Source of the DNA: Mariniblastus sp.
GTDB taxonomy: Bacteria; Planctomycetota; Planctomycetia; Pirellulales; Pirellulaceae
DNA: 34,525 nucleotides
NCBI GenBank assembly: GCA_029251085.1
Contig: JAQXDZ010000101.1
Coordinates: forward strand, 1-34,525
Direction of reading: 5' to 3'
Part shown: piece by piece, positions 8,117 through 18,200 of the stretch
Layout: each line of letters opens with the position of its first letter
Numbering within the stretch: position 1 is the first letter of the stretch
The notes under the pieces: model-generated
Database searches by the model: none
The model's input: the letters and a program-made list of their open reading frames with translations, nothing else
What the model was told of the DNA's origin: nothing
Program-made: the position numbers and the translations under genes

Positions 8117-8854
8117 ATGTCCACGAAGAAAAAACGACGCCGTCCATTAGCTGTAGATTTGGGACAAACATTTATTCGCTGGTTTTGCCGATTTTTTTTA
8201 TTCCTGGTTTATCGCATCCGAGTCCACAACGTAAAGCATTACCCGGACGACCAAGGGATGTTGATCTGCTCCAATCACCAAAGCTACCTTGACCCTTTGA
8301 TCATTGGCATTGCTTGTCCTCACGCTGTCAATTACTTAGGTCGCAAGAGCCTATTTCGTTCACCAATCCTCGCTTGGTTTTTGAGATTCAACGACACGAT
8401 CCCAATTGACCGCGAAGCGACTGGAATCGGTGGAATGAAAGAAACGCTGCGGCGACTGAAGAAAGGAGAGTCGGTTGTCATTTTCCCCGAAGGCACTCGA
8501 ACCATCGACGGTGAACTCTTACCATTGATGCTCGGCTTTTGCGCTGTTGCGAGACGCTCCAAGGCGACCTTAATGCCGCTTGCCTTCGATGGAGCCTACC
8601 AATCGTACCCTCGCAATGTAAAAATTCCCATTCCAGGGAGAATCCACTTGGTGATGGGCGAACCGATCCGATTCGAACAATACAAGGATTTGACCGACGA
8701 AGAAATTGCGGAACTATTGCAGGCCCAAATGAAAGACTGCCTCTCCCAAGCCCAAAGATACTGGCGTCGCTCAATGGGATACGAATCCTCAAAACTGCTT
8801 TTCACTGACCGGGCAAGCGAACCAGAGGCAACCTCTCAACCAACTCGAACCTAA
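8117..8854 (+). CDS. plsC: 1-acyl-sn-glycerol-3-phosphate acyltransferase (PlsC family)
   Basis: The 245-residue product is a PlsC-type membrane acyltransferase that adds the second acyl chain to lysophosphatidic acid in phospholipid synthesis. After a basic N-terminus (MSTKKKRRRP) and a hydrophobic segment (FCRFFLFLVYRI) it has the catalytic NHxxxxD motif as SNHQSYLD (His54, Asp59). Other family blocks are YLGRKSLFRSP, NDTIPIDREATG, the substrate-binding FPEGTRTIDGEL (residues 123-134) and MPLAFDGAYQS. The length is normal. It is divergently oriented from ftr, with 217 bases between the starts, and followed by a strong terminator. Other lyso-lipid acyltransferases share these motifs, so the exact acceptor is inferred. 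Confidence 0.93.
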   Translation: MSTKKKRRRPLAVDLGQTFIRWFCRFFLFLVYRIRVHNVKHYPDDQGMLICSNHQSYLDPLIIGIACPHAVNYLGRKSLFRSPILAWFLRFNDTIPIDREATGIGGMKETLRRLKKGESVVIFPEGTRTIDGELLPLMLGFCAVARRSKATLMPLAFDGAYQSYPRNVKIPIPGRIHLVMGEPIRFEQYKDLTDEEIAELLQAQMKDCLSQAQRYWRRSMGYESSKLLFTDRASEPEATSQPTRT

Positions 8855-8904
8855 ACGCCACCCCCTCATAAAATCGCCAGCAGACTTCGCGGCGCATGCC
8901 TAAA

Positions 8905-8940
8905 AAAAGCCTGCTTCATTATCTAATGAAGCAGGCTTTT
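8905..8940. terminator. Bidirectional rho-independent terminator between plsC and the FKBP-fusion gene
   Basis: A perfect 17-base inverted repeat (arms 8905-8921 and 8924-8940) starts with AAAA and ends with TTTT, around the core GCCTGCTTCATTA. The centre is only 2 nucleotides, so the innermost pairs must open. It sits between the convergent ends of plsC (stop at 8854) and the minus-strand gene ending at 9013, and has a U-tract when read on either strand. It therefore probably ends transcription from both sides. Confidence 0.92.
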
Positions 8941-9012
8941 AATGTTTTAACTTTATCGCTTCACCGCGTTGACTACTAAACGAACCCGAGCAACCCGACT
9001 TTGTTGAGCTAT

Positions 9013-10959
9013 CTAGGAAACGATCTCCTGCAATTCAACGTCGAACACCAAGACTGAATTCGGTGGAATAGAACCACTACCGGATGCCCCGTAAGCCAAG
9101 CCGGATGGAATGATTAATTTCCCAACACCACCCGTCTTGAACAGCGGTATTCCCAACTGCCAACCACGAATCACGTTGGCAAGCGGGAACGTCGCTCCAG
9201 ATTCGGAACTTACGTCGAACGAGTCGCCATCAACCAACTGGTTTTGAGCGTTGAGCTCGATAAATTTACCATCGTATTTTACGCGTACCGTTGAATTAAT
9301 AGTCGGGTTCTGCCCCGCACCAGGATCGTCGATCACCACATACAACCCTTCGGTTGCTGGCGTTGCATCGAGTGCATTGTCGGCAATGTACTGTTCAATA
9401 ATTGCCGCATCAATCAACGTTTGATCGGTTTCAATACTGACGACCACCGAAGCCGAGGCAGTACTACTCGAAGCGGAAACCGCTACCGTTACGGTACGGT
9501 CCGATACCGTCACATCTTCAGCAGCATTAAAGTAATGCAAAGTTCGAATGACCTGCTGGTACTCCGCTGCTGTCGCGGCACCCGAAAGTGTCAACTGGTT
9601 AGTTGCGGAATCGTAATTGGTGATCGCAATCAAAGGTTGCCCCTGCCCGTCAGTCGGTACAGAACTGTCCAACACCGCGAGCAACTCACTGCTCCCATCA
9701 ACCGCTCCATTGAGAGTCACGACCGCAGAAGTTAAATCACCGTCTCCAGCATGGTTAATGACCACCTCCGATGCAATCACCCGCGACCCAGTGCCCGGAG
9801 AATAAGTGAAAGCTCCATTGTCCCCTGAAGTCGATTCATCGAAGTCAAGAGAAAGAGTTTGATCCCCGAGGACGAACATTTGAATATCATCAACCAGCGG
9901 CCCCGACCCATCACCGGTCGATTCACCTGGTTCTAAAAATGTCAATCGTGTCGTATCCGAATCAGCGGTGACCATTACACCGTAGGTCTCCCAGGTATCC
10001 GTTCCGAATACTGTGGTCGCCCACGAACCATTCCATCGCACTCGCAATTCATCGGAACTAACCGATTGATCGCCGTCTGTCTTCATCGAGAAAGTAACGT
10101 AGTAAGAAGCCCCTGCTTCTGTAGTCAAATCTTGGTAGGCGATGTCACGATGAGTCTCGGTCGTATCGAGGTTCAGGTACTGATTCCCTTCGGCAGCGTT
10201 ACCCTCGAAAATTTTCAACCAGCGATCAGGATTGGTCGCCGCAACCGCCCCCCAGCTATCAACTTGGTCCGGTTTATAAAATACGCTATCTGAAGCATCC
10301 GTTGTCTCAAACCCTCCGTTGGCCACGTTAACGGAATTTGCTTTGACGACACGAATATTGTCTAGCAAGGCACCACGACCATCTCCGCCGGAAAATCCGT
10401 CTTCCTGAATTTCACAAAACAGCAGCACTGTTGTGTCTAGATCACCAGCGGTCACAACAATGGCTCCGGTGTTCCAAGAATCACCGCCGGTGTAAGTACC
10501 AACGCGATCTCCGTCCCACCAAATTTCAAAATCATTGGTTCTTGGTGAAGCCGAGACATCAACGGTAGGGTGACTTCGGTAGTCGAAAGTCACTAAATAT
10601 TCCTCTCCAGCATCAGTGTCCACCCGTTGGAACACACGATCGAATTGCGCCGAGGTCGAATCGAGATCCAACACGTTGTGGTAACCGTCGACGTTATAGT
10701 CAAAAATGTTGATTTGCTGACCCGTTTCCGCATCGAATGCTTCCCAGCTTCCGACTTCGGTCTCATCAAAAAAACGATCACCGCCTTCAACCACGTCTTC
10801 GAAGTCACCGTTTACAACAAGATTCGTCGACGCAGGCAACTCTCCACTTACCTGGTGCGGAGCCATGGAATCGCCAGCGAGTAGCCGTCTGGGTTCGAGG
10901 CTCTGAAAGTCGAGGCGATTGCGGCGTCTACGCTGCTTGTTTCGTGCACGTCGTTTCAT
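9013..10959 (-). CDS. Exported LEPR-XLL protein with two beta-sandwich modules and a C-terminal FKBP-type PPIase
   Basis: This 648-residue protein begins with a very basic stretch followed by the planctomycete LEPR-XLL motif (SLEPRRLLAGD, residues 20-30), a tag found at the N-terminus of large exported proteins of this phylum. Residues about 45-205 and 212-365 are two similar modules (LVVNGDFED... and VANGGFETTD..., each ending in a LxDxI-type strand) resembling carbohydrate-binding/DUF642-like beta sandwiches. Residues about 372-515 look like an Ig- or cadherin-like surface domain. Residues about 535-648 form a complete FKBP domain: VRVKYDGK, FDVSS, VIRGWQLGIPL, GKLIIPSGLAYG, IPPNSVLVFDVEL. 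It may fold or isomerise proline bonds in extracellular or periplasmic proteins. The start is an ATG. It is divergent from the DUF1549 gene. Confidence 0.88.
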   Translation of the reverse strand: MKRRARNKQRRRRNRLDFQSLEPRRLLAGDSMAPHQVSGELPASTNLVVNGDFEDVVEGGDRFFDETEVGSWEAFDAETGQQINIFDYNVDGYHNVLDLDSTSAQFDRVFQRVDTDAGEEYLVTFDYRSHPTVDVSASPRTNDFEIWWDGDRVGTYTGGDSWNTGAIVVTAGDLDTTVLLFCEIQEDGFSGGDGRGALLDNIRVVKANSVNVANGGFETTDASDSVFYKPDQVDSWGAVAATNPDRWLKIFEGNAAEGNQYLNLDTTETHRDIAYQDLTTEAGASYYVTFSMKTDGDQSVSSDELRVRWNGSWATTVFGTDTWETYGVMVTADSDTTRLTFLEPGESTGDGSGPLVDDIQMFVLGDQTLSLDFDESTSGDNGAFTYSPGTGSRVIASEVVINHAGDGDLTSAVVTLNGAVDGSSELLAVLDSSVPTDGQGQPLIAITNYDSATNQLTLSGAATAAEYQQVIRTLHYFNAAEDVTVSDRTVTVAVSASSSTASASVVVSIETDQTLIDAAIIEQYIADNALDATPATEGLYVVIDDPGAGQNPTINSTVRVKYDGKFIELNAQNQLVDGDSFDVSSESGATFPLANVIRGWQLGIPLFKTGGVGKLIIPSGLAYGASGSGSIPPNSVLVFDVELQEIVS

Positions 10960-11467
10960 CGTAAAACCTGTGTTCTTATTCTATTTCGTGGATTTAATCA
11001 CTATTGTAAATCTATTCGCGGTGGCGAGGAAAACCGAATGGTGGCACCAACCTAACAGTACGCTAATTTCGGAAGCCCCGCTCATTTTAGCTATAAATTG
11101 CAGCGGACAGCAATATTTTTGACTTCTGACAACGTATTACGTTCCGAATGTCCATTAAGTTTCCTCGTTATTTAACAAATTTAATCGGTAACCCCTAAAA
11201 TCAACCACCCTAATCCCAGTTACCCCCCAACTTTCAAGCAATACCCTAGGTATTTAACGATTGATCAACCAATTCTGGATGTTGCGTCGAATCAACATTT
11301 GTCCGTTGAGAAAAAAACCAACCACCGCAGGCTTCGATTCGATCCATCAGGCCCCTATACTTTTGGGAAATAAGACACGAATTTCAATAATATTCCCCCG
11401 CTCCGTATCTGAAGAAGGGGTAAGATTTGGCAATTAATGCCGGTTCATAGAAGACAGGAAAATTTAG
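10960..11467. other. 508-base divergent intergenic region
   Basis: This stretch separates the start of the minus-strand FKBP fusion from the start of the plus-strand DUF1549 protein. It is AT-rich with many short stops and no convincing gene. It must contain the promoters for both flanking genes, but I cannot name a specific -35/-10 pair. The only clear signal is an AGGAA at 11456-11460, seven bases before the ATG at 11468, which fits a ribosome-binding site. Confidence 0.6.
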
Positions 11468-13570
11468 ATGCAACTCCCAACATTAAGACCAGTCCTTTTC
11501 GGTGCTCTTCTTGCTTTGTTCGCTTTACCGGTCGTGGCAAACGAGAACAACAACCCTCGACGCTCTGCCAGTTCCGTTCCACGGACGACAATCCTAGAAA
11601 TCAGCGATCAAATTGATTCCATCGTTGCCGCTCAATTGTCTTCGAGAAGCGAGCAACTCAACCCTCTTTCATCCGATGAAGTCTTTTTACGTCGAGCCTA
11701 CTTGGACATCATTGGGCGAATTCCGAGCATTGACGAGACCAATCGCTTTTTAAAATCTAAAAGCAAAAGCAAACGGGCCGACTTGATCGACGACCTTCTT
11801 GATTCCTATGGTCATGTAAGTCATCAATTTAATTTCTATGCCGACCTACTGAGAATTAAATCAAAGTTACCCGGAAATCTTGACGGCATCTCGTACATCG
11901 ATTTTGTCAAAGATTCAGTTGAAGAAAATAAACCGTACGATCAATTTGTCCAGGAACTCATCTCCTCACAAGGACCCAACCTCCAACGTGGAAACGGCGC
12001 AGTCGGGTATTACCTTCGGGATCGCAACATGCCTGAGGACAACATGTCCAACACAATTCGCATCTTCCTAGGCACTCGACTCGAATGTGCCCAGTGCCAT
12101 GACCACCCATTCGACAAGTGGACGCAGCGACAATACTTTGAAATGGTAGCCTTCACTGGAGGCCTCCAGTATCGAGCCAAAGGCACCTCGGCCAAAGCAA
12201 ATCAAATTAGAAAGTCCTCCCGTTCGAAGGACATTCCCGCTAACCAAAAACCTATCTTTAATCGATTGGGCCAAACGCTCAGCTATGGAATTGAAGGCAC
12301 TGGAACTGGCTTAGCTCGTCTGCCGGAAAACTTCCTTGGAGAAGATGGTTACGATGGAGAAATCATTACTGGTAAAACGATGTTCGAAAGCAAGCCATTG
12401 GTCAAGGCTAATATCCCAAAGAAAACCGCTCCTGTAAAATCCCGAAATGGCGCCCAGCAAACCGCAATTCGCGGAGCAGTCCCCATCAACTCGCGTATCG
12501 CGTACAGTGAGTGGCTCACTGACTCCGACAACCCGAGATTCGCGAAAGTCATTGCTAATCGGCTTTGGAAAACGGCATTCGGCGTAGCACTCATTGAGCC
12601 TGTGGACATCATCGAGGATGGCACTGTCGCTTCGAATCCGGAACTGATGAACTATCTCACTGAGACAATGATCGACCTCAAGTTCGATACGAAACAATTC
12701 CTCAGAGCGATTTACAATTCGAAAACTTATCAGGCACAGGCCTACAACAAAGACATCATTGAAGTTTCAAAATTTAACTTCAATGGCCCGATTGTTCGCC
12801 GACTTTCTGCAGAACAAATCTGGGATTCACTACTGACCTTAACGCTTTCGGATATCGACCAAAGATACCATCCCACCAGTCGAAACTACGCCTCATCGGG
12901 AGTTCGCGACTCGTACGAGCTATTCGACCGGCTCACAAAGATGAATACTGATGAAATTTTCAACTTCGTTGCCGACGCAGCTGATCGATCAAAAAACAGA
13001 AAACGGACCAGCTATAAGGATAGTCCAGAGTATAAAAAAATGGCTGCCGAGCGTGCCAAGATCAGCAAAGAAATCCAGATGGCAAAGAAACGTCGGAACG
13101 TAGAACTGGAGCGGAAACTACGAATCAAACAGGCAAAAGTCTTGGCCGATTTCAAAAACCGGACAAGCACCTCACTCAAACGATCCTCCGAATTGACCTC
13201 ACCAGCGCCTGCAGGACATTTCCTGCGTGAATTTGGCCAATCGGATCGTGAGCAAATTGACAACTCCAACACCGAGCCAGCCGTCACCCAAGTTCTCGCG
13301 ATGATGAATGGCTACGTCGAAGAAAAAATTGCGACCGATTCCAGTAGCGTCCTGATGCAAACTGCACTGAAAGCAAAATCGGGGAAAGAGTGCACCGAAT
13401 CGATCTTCCTTTCGATGCTCAACCGAAAGCCAACTCGAAAAGAATCTCGAGCCTGGGAAAAAGATTTTGATGACGCGTCTAAACGGAAAGATCAGGCCAA
13501 AATCAAAGAAATTTATACGGACCTGATCTGGACCCTAGCTAACTCCAATGAATTCATTTTCATCAAGTAA
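11468..13570 (+). CDS. Exported DUF1549/DUF1553 protein with CxxCH motif
   Basis: The 700-residue product has a cleavable signal peptide (LFGALLALFALPVVANE, to about residue 25). A DUF1549 region follows (DEVFLRRAYLDIIGRIPS, YADLLRIKS, PYDQFVQELISSQGPN) and contains CAQCHDHPFDKW with a CxxCH motif at Cys207-His211. The DUF1553 region is at about residues 340-560 (INSRIAYSEWLTDSDNPRFA, ANRLWKTAFGVALIEPVDI, FDTKQFLRAIYNSKTYQAQ, RRLSAEQIWDSLLTLT). A Lys/Arg-rich coiled coil sits at about residues 515-565. It has a potential c-type haem site and is predicted to work outside the cytoplasmic membrane. The biochemical role of this planctomycete family is not established; genes of this type are typically paired with a DUF1501 gene, as here, 76 bases downstream. 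AGGAA at 11456 supports the start. Confidence 0.93.
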   Translation: MQLPTLRPVLFGALLALFALPVVANENNNPRRSASSVPRTTILEISDQIDSIVAAQLSSRSEQLNPLSSDEVFLRRAYLDIIGRIPSIDETNRFLKSKSKSKRADLIDDLLDSYGHVSHQFNFYADLLRIKSKLPGNLDGISYIDFVKDSVEENKPYDQFVQELISSQGPNLQRGNGAVGYYLRDRNMPEDNMSNTIRIFLGTRLECAQCHDHPFDKWTQRQYFEMVAFTGGLQYRAKGTSAKANQIRKSSRSKDIPANQKPIFNRLGQTLSYGIEGTGTGLARLPENFLGEDGYDGEIITGKTMFESKPLVKANIPKKTAPVKSRNGAQQTAIRGAVPINSRIAYSEWLTDSDNPRFAKVIANRLWKTAFGVALIEPVDIIEDGTVASNPELMNYLTETMIDLKFDTKQFLRAIYNSKTYQAQAYNKDIIEVSKFNFNGPIVRRLSAEQIWDSLLTLTLSDIDQRYHPTSRNYASSGVRDSYELFDRLTKMNTDEIFNFVADAADRSKNRKRTSYKDSPEYKKMAAERAKISKEIQMAKKRRNVELERKLRIKQAKVLADFKNRTSTSLKRSSELTSPAPAGHFLREFGQSDREQIDNSNTEPAVTQVLAMMNGYVEEKIATDSSSVLMQTALKAKSGKECTESIFLSMLNRKPTRKESRAWEKDFDDASKRKDQAKIKEIYTDLIWTLANSNEFIFIK

Positions 13571-13601
13571 GTCCGAGTAAAACTATCTCTTAAGCTCTTC
13601 A

Positions 13602-13623
13602 ATTGAATTGCCTGCAATTCAAT
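13602..13623 (+). repeat. Hairpin between the DUF1549 and DUF1501 genes
   Basis: A perfect 9-base inverted repeat (ATTGAATTG, loop CCTG, CAATTCAAT) lies in the 76-base gap. It has no U-tract directly after it, so it is unlikely to be a full terminator. It could tune expression or mRNA stability between the two genes, or act as an operator because it is palindromic. The function is not shown. Confidence 0.5.
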
Positions 13624-13635
13624 CAAATATAAAAC

Positions 13636-13639
13636 GAGG
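13636..13639 (+). promoter_or_regulatory. Shine-Dalgarno for the DUF1501 gene
   Basis: GAGG lies seven bases before the ATG at 13647. It is one of the few clear ribosome-binding sites in the window and fixes the start of the DUF1501 protein. Confidence 0.7.
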
Positions 13640-13646
13640 CTAAAAA

Positions 13647-14939
13647 ATGATTATAAAAGATCCTTTGACAAGACGTGCTTTTGTGAGCGGTGCCGCCAAG
13701 TCGTTTTTGGGGGTCGGGGCAATCCCGATGCTCTCCGGCTTGAGCAACCCAGCAATCGCTTCAGGACAACCTGTCAATCGCGTCGGTAAAGCAAAAGCAG
13801 TCATTTATTTGTATATGAATGGCGGTATGAGCCACCTCGACACTTTTGATACAAAGCCCGGAGCGGAAACCCAAGGTCCGGTCGAATCGATCAAGACCAG
13901 TGCGGATGGCGTGCAACTAAGCGAATTCTTTCCATTGCTCTCCAAGCAAATGCACAATGTAGCCGTTGTAAACTCCATGAACTCGACCCAAGGTGCCCAC
14001 GCACAAGGGAATTACTTCATGCACACCAGCTATTTCCTTCGTGGCACAATTAAGCACCCCGACATGGGGGCCTGGGCGTCCAAGCATCTCGGTAAAATTA
14101 ACCCCGGCCTTCCTGCTAATGTCAAAGTTGGGGGAGCCAGCAGTGGACTTGGAGGAGGCTTCCTCGAATCTAAGTTTGCGGCTCTTCCAATCGGGAACCC
14201 TGAATCCGGCCTACAGTACAGTAGCCTACTCGATGGGGTAACTAACAGTCGCTTTGGACGTCGACTTCGTAAGCTTCAGGATATGAATAGCGAGTTTGCC
14301 TCTAGTTACGACACCAAAGAAGCCCGTGCTTATGCATCGATGTACGACGAAGCGGTTACATTGATGAAAAGTAAGGATCTAGAATCGTTTGACCTAAAAC
14401 AAGAAACCGACGCTGTTCGCGACCGCTACGGGCGAGATCCTTTTGGACAAGGCTGCCTGTTAGCAAGACGACTTGTTGAAAATGGCGTGCGGTTCGTAGA
14501 AGTCAACAATGGCGGCTGGGATACCCACGGTGATAACTTTGGTAAAGTCGCCGAAAAAGGAGCCGTACTTGATAAGGCGCTCGCCTCTCTCTTAGCCGAC
14601 CTTGAATCAAGTGGCTTACTCGACTCAACACTCGTTGTTTTGGCAACTGAATTTGGACGAACTCCGAAAATTTTCCAGGAACGAGACAACGGACGCAACC
14701 ACTACCCGCAGGCGTTCAGCTGCCTACTTGCTGGAGGTGGAATAAAAGGCGGACAGAAATATGGCAAAACGGACAAAGAGGGCAGGGAAGTCATCGACAA
14801 TCTCGTGACTGTCCCCGATTTCAATGCCACCATCGCAACGGCAATGGGGATCCCGCTCGACAAGAAAACCATGTCGCCTTCGATGAGGCCATTTACGGTT
14901 GCAGACAAAGGCGAACCAGTCATGGGACTCCTCTCGTAA
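13647..14939 (+). CDS. DUF1501 protein, Tat-exported, alkaline-phosphatase/sulfatase-like fold
   Basis: The 430-residue product begins with a twin-arginine signal: LTRRAFVSGAAKSFLGVGAI, hydrophobic to about residue 40. This indicates export in folded form, usually with a bound cofactor or metal. The DUF1501 signatures are KAVIYLYMNGGMSHLDTFDTKPG, SMNSTQGAHAQGNYFMHTSY, ARRLVENGVRFVEVNNGGWDTHGDN, LLADLESSGLLDSTLVVLATEFGRTPK and GRNHYP. These resemble metal-binding blocks of the alkaline phosphatase/sulfatase superfamily, which is the usual structural assignment for this family. No substrate is established. It follows the DUF1549 gene by 76 bases with its own GAGG and is closed by a terminator, so the two probably form a short transcription unit. 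Confidence 0.93.
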   Translation: MIIKDPLTRRAFVSGAAKSFLGVGAIPMLSGLSNPAIASGQPVNRVGKAKAVIYLYMNGGMSHLDTFDTKPGAETQGPVESIKTSADGVQLSEFFPLLSKQMHNVAVVNSMNSTQGAHAQGNYFMHTSYFLRGTIKHPDMGAWASKHLGKINPGLPANVKVGGASSGLGGGFLESKFAALPIGNPESGLQYSSLLDGVTNSRFGRRLRKLQDMNSEFASSYDTKEARAYASMYDEAVTLMKSKDLESFDLKQETDAVRDRYGRDPFGQGCLLARRLVENGVRFVEVNNGGWDTHGDNFGKVAEKGAVLDKALASLLADLESSGLLDSTLVVLATEFGRTPKIFQERDNGRNHYPQAFSCLLAGGGIKGGQKYGKTDKEGREVIDNLVTVPDFNATIATAMGIPLDKKTMSPSMRPFTVADKGEPVMGLLS

Positions 14940-14956
14940 GCTCCTGCTCACCCAGT

Positions 14957-15010
14957 GACAAAAAACCCACCCCCTTGGTCGACCCTCGACTCTGGGGGTG
15001 TTTTTTTGTC
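14957..15010 (+). terminator. Rho-independent terminator after the DUF1501 gene
   Basis: The left arm GACAAAAAACCCACCCCC pairs with the right arm GGGGGTGTTTTTTTGTC, allowing one bulge, around a 19-base loop. The right arm holds a run of seven T, so it should end transcription from the left. The A-run in the left arm could also give weak termination on the other strand. It separates the DUF1549/DUF1501 pair from the haem-protein gene. Confidence 0.85.
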
Positions 15011-15230
15011 AGGACGTTGCAAACAATGCGTAAACGTTCTTCGTTAGTTGGCACGCGAACGAAAATAGTTTTTTTTCAAACAAAGCCAATCAATCGAATG
15101 CCCGCTGCACCGCGATCAAGCAGCGTTCGTTATACTGACACCACCGTGCTGCGACCGCGCCGGGCTATCTCCCGTGCCAAAAATCCGTCTCTTATATTCC
15201 ACACATTATCCAGCTGTCGATAAAATCTCA

Positions 15231-18200
15231 ATGAACATTTCCCACCTCATTAGAACAGTTTCTTTTCTTTGCCTGGTTTTCTCTGGACCGCTCCTTCAAA
15301 ACGCGGCCACTGGACAAGACCAAAAACTGGAACTTCAAGACGGGGATCGGGTTGTATTTCTTGGCTCAGAATTCATTGAGCAACAAATCAAACACAACTA
15401 CCTCGAAACCGAACTGACCCTACGCTGGCCCAATCGCCAAATTAGTTTTATCAACCTCGGTTGGGCAGGCGACAACCCTTCAGCCATCGCGCGCGGTTAT
15501 TTCGGAGGTGCTCAAGAAGGCTTTCGGCGATTACTTGAAGAACTCGATCGAATCAAACCGACCCACATCATCGTTTGCTACGGTGCAAACTCAGACCCCG
15601 CACCTTTTCAAATTGACTTTGAGAAGTTGTTCAAAGAATTAAAAACACGATGTGCAAACCTTACGATTCTCTCCCATCCAGCGGTCGAGGCAACTCGGGA
15701 TGGACGTATTGACCCTCAGCCGACTAATCTTAAACGAGCTAAAATCTCAAACTTCCTTAAGGACTTTGTCACGTCTCTCCAGGACCCCCGAGTCCAGTTC
15801 GTCGACCTGTTCGCAATGACTGGCGAAATGTATCAGGCCCAAGACAAGCAGCAAGATCCACTGACACACGATTCTATTCGCTTCACCGATAAAGGCTATC
15901 TTCAGATTGCCAATCGTCTCGCGAATGAGATCTTTTCTGGCTCTCAAAGCTCCGCCAAGGCCACTGACTTTGAAAAAACTCGGAAAGAAATCTTCGCGAA
16001 AAACCAACTGTTTTTCCATCGCTATCGCCCGCAAAACGAGACCTACCTTCGCGGATTCCGAAAACACGAACAGGGACAAAACGCGAAGGAAATCATTGAA
16101 TTTGACGCGTTAATTACGCAAGCGGAGTCACGCATTCGAGGTGCGGCTCAGGGAAAGCCACTTCCTCCAGCCCCCCCTCTTCCCGAACCAATCAAACTGA
16201 CTTTTGAGGCATTCACTCCAGCGCAAGAGAAGGATTCTTTCACTCTTGCCGAGGGACTTAATGTCAACTTGTTCGCCTCCGAACCGATGGTCGCCAACCC
16301 GATTCACATGAACTTTGACAATGCGGGAAAACTCTGGATTGCGACCAGTCCAATTTACCCCCAGATTAAGCCAGGCGCAATTCCAAACGATCAAATTGTC
16401 GTACTCGAAGACACCGATGGAGATGGCAAAGCTGATAAAAAAACTATCTTCGCCGACGACCTTTTAATTCCGACCGCTGTCCTGCCGGATGAAATGGGCG
16501 GTGCCTATGTGGCGAACTCGACCGAGGTAATCCATCTTTCTGACACCGATGGCGACGGCAAAGCGGACCAAAAACGCGTCGTCCTATCTGGATTCGGAAC
16601 CGAGGACACCCACCACATTGTCCACACATTTCGCTGGGGCCCAGATGCAGCCGTTTATTTCAACCAGTCGATCTACATCCACTCCCATTTAGAAACCCCT
16701 CATGGAGTCCAACGTTTACTCGGTTCTGGCATCTGGCGGTTCGATCCTCAAACAGTGACCGCCAGCGTTTCAATGCGTGGACTGGTCAATCCATGGGGAC
16801 ACATTTTTGACGATTGGGGGCAGGGTTTCGCCACGGATGGCGCCAGCGGCTGGGGAATCAACTATGCCTTCCCGGGAATCGCTTACCAAACCGCTGTGGG
16901 ATTCTCCCAAACCTTGCGAGGCATGAACCCCGGGCAGCCCAAACACTGTGGATTGGAAATCATCACCGGATCGCACTTCAAAAACAGCTGGCAAAATAAC
17001 CTTCTGACCAACGACTTCCGCGGCAATCGAATCAATCGGTTTTCGCTGACTCCCGAGGGCGCCGCTTACGCGTCCAAACAACTTCCCGACCTCATGTCAT
17101 CCGATCACCGGGCGTTTCGACCTGTCGATTTAAAAATGGCTCCCGATGGATCCCTGTTTATTGCCGACTGGTACAACCCAATTATTAATCACGGCGAAAT
17201 TGATTTCCGAGACTCTCGACGTGATTACAAACACGGTCGTATCTGGAGAGTCACTCAAAACAACCAACCACTCGTTCGCTCTCCCAATTTTACGAAGGCG
17301 ACTCCGGCGGAACTAATTCAGTTCATGGAACTACCGGAACAATGGAACCGTTTTAAAGCAAGAGTCGAATTGAAAAATCGAATTTTGATCGCCAAGACCG
17401 CTCGCTTCGAAGATGTTTCGGCTCCGATTGAAAAACTCCTCAACTCCTCAAACCCCAAACAACAACGAGAAGCCCTTTGGACTCTCGAGGCTCTGAACCA
17501 ACTCTCCAACCGCCACATAGAAATTGGACTCAATTCTACTGACCACCGTGTTCGCGCTGCGACCCTTCGAATGGTCTCCAACAAATTCTCACCTGATACT
17601 GAATGCCAAACCTGGGTTGTCTCAATGCTTGACGACTCACACCCGCAAGTCAGACTCGAGGCGATTAACGCATGGCGTCGATACTGCGATCCATCCACCG
17701 CCGAGGTATTATTTAGGTTCTTCGATACGGAACAGGATCAATACACTAAATTCCTGCTGACTCAAGCACTCAAAGACACTCAATCTTTTTGGCTGAAAAA
17801 ACTCGACAGCGCGCCGATCAGCAATTCCCCTACGTCACTGATCGATGTTCTTTCAGTCGTGAATTCGGACCAAGCAGTGGGACCATTGCTAAAAATATTA
17901 AGGACAAAGCCGGGGCAGAAAAACGAACAAAAAATCATTCAGCTCATTGGGCAACGTGGTAATCCCGACCAATTGAAACAACTATTCGAATTTAGCCTCG
18001 CCAACCCTAAACTCACCTCTTCCATCGTTGCAACGTTAATCGATGCTGCCAAAAAACGAAAAATCCGAGTGGGCCTTGCACCAGAAGAATTAAAATCTCA
18101 TTTTGCAAAAATACCGGCAACCATGCATCTTGCCGGTGCGTGGAAAATCAAACCGCTTCAAAACAATCTAAAAACGGTCGCTTTGGATTCTAATGCGAGC

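Noticed and set aside
15174..15230. GTG start at 15174 for the haem-dehydrogenase fusion
   Set aside because: It would put 19 residues in front of a standard signal peptide. The ATG at 15231 gives the signal peptide directly.
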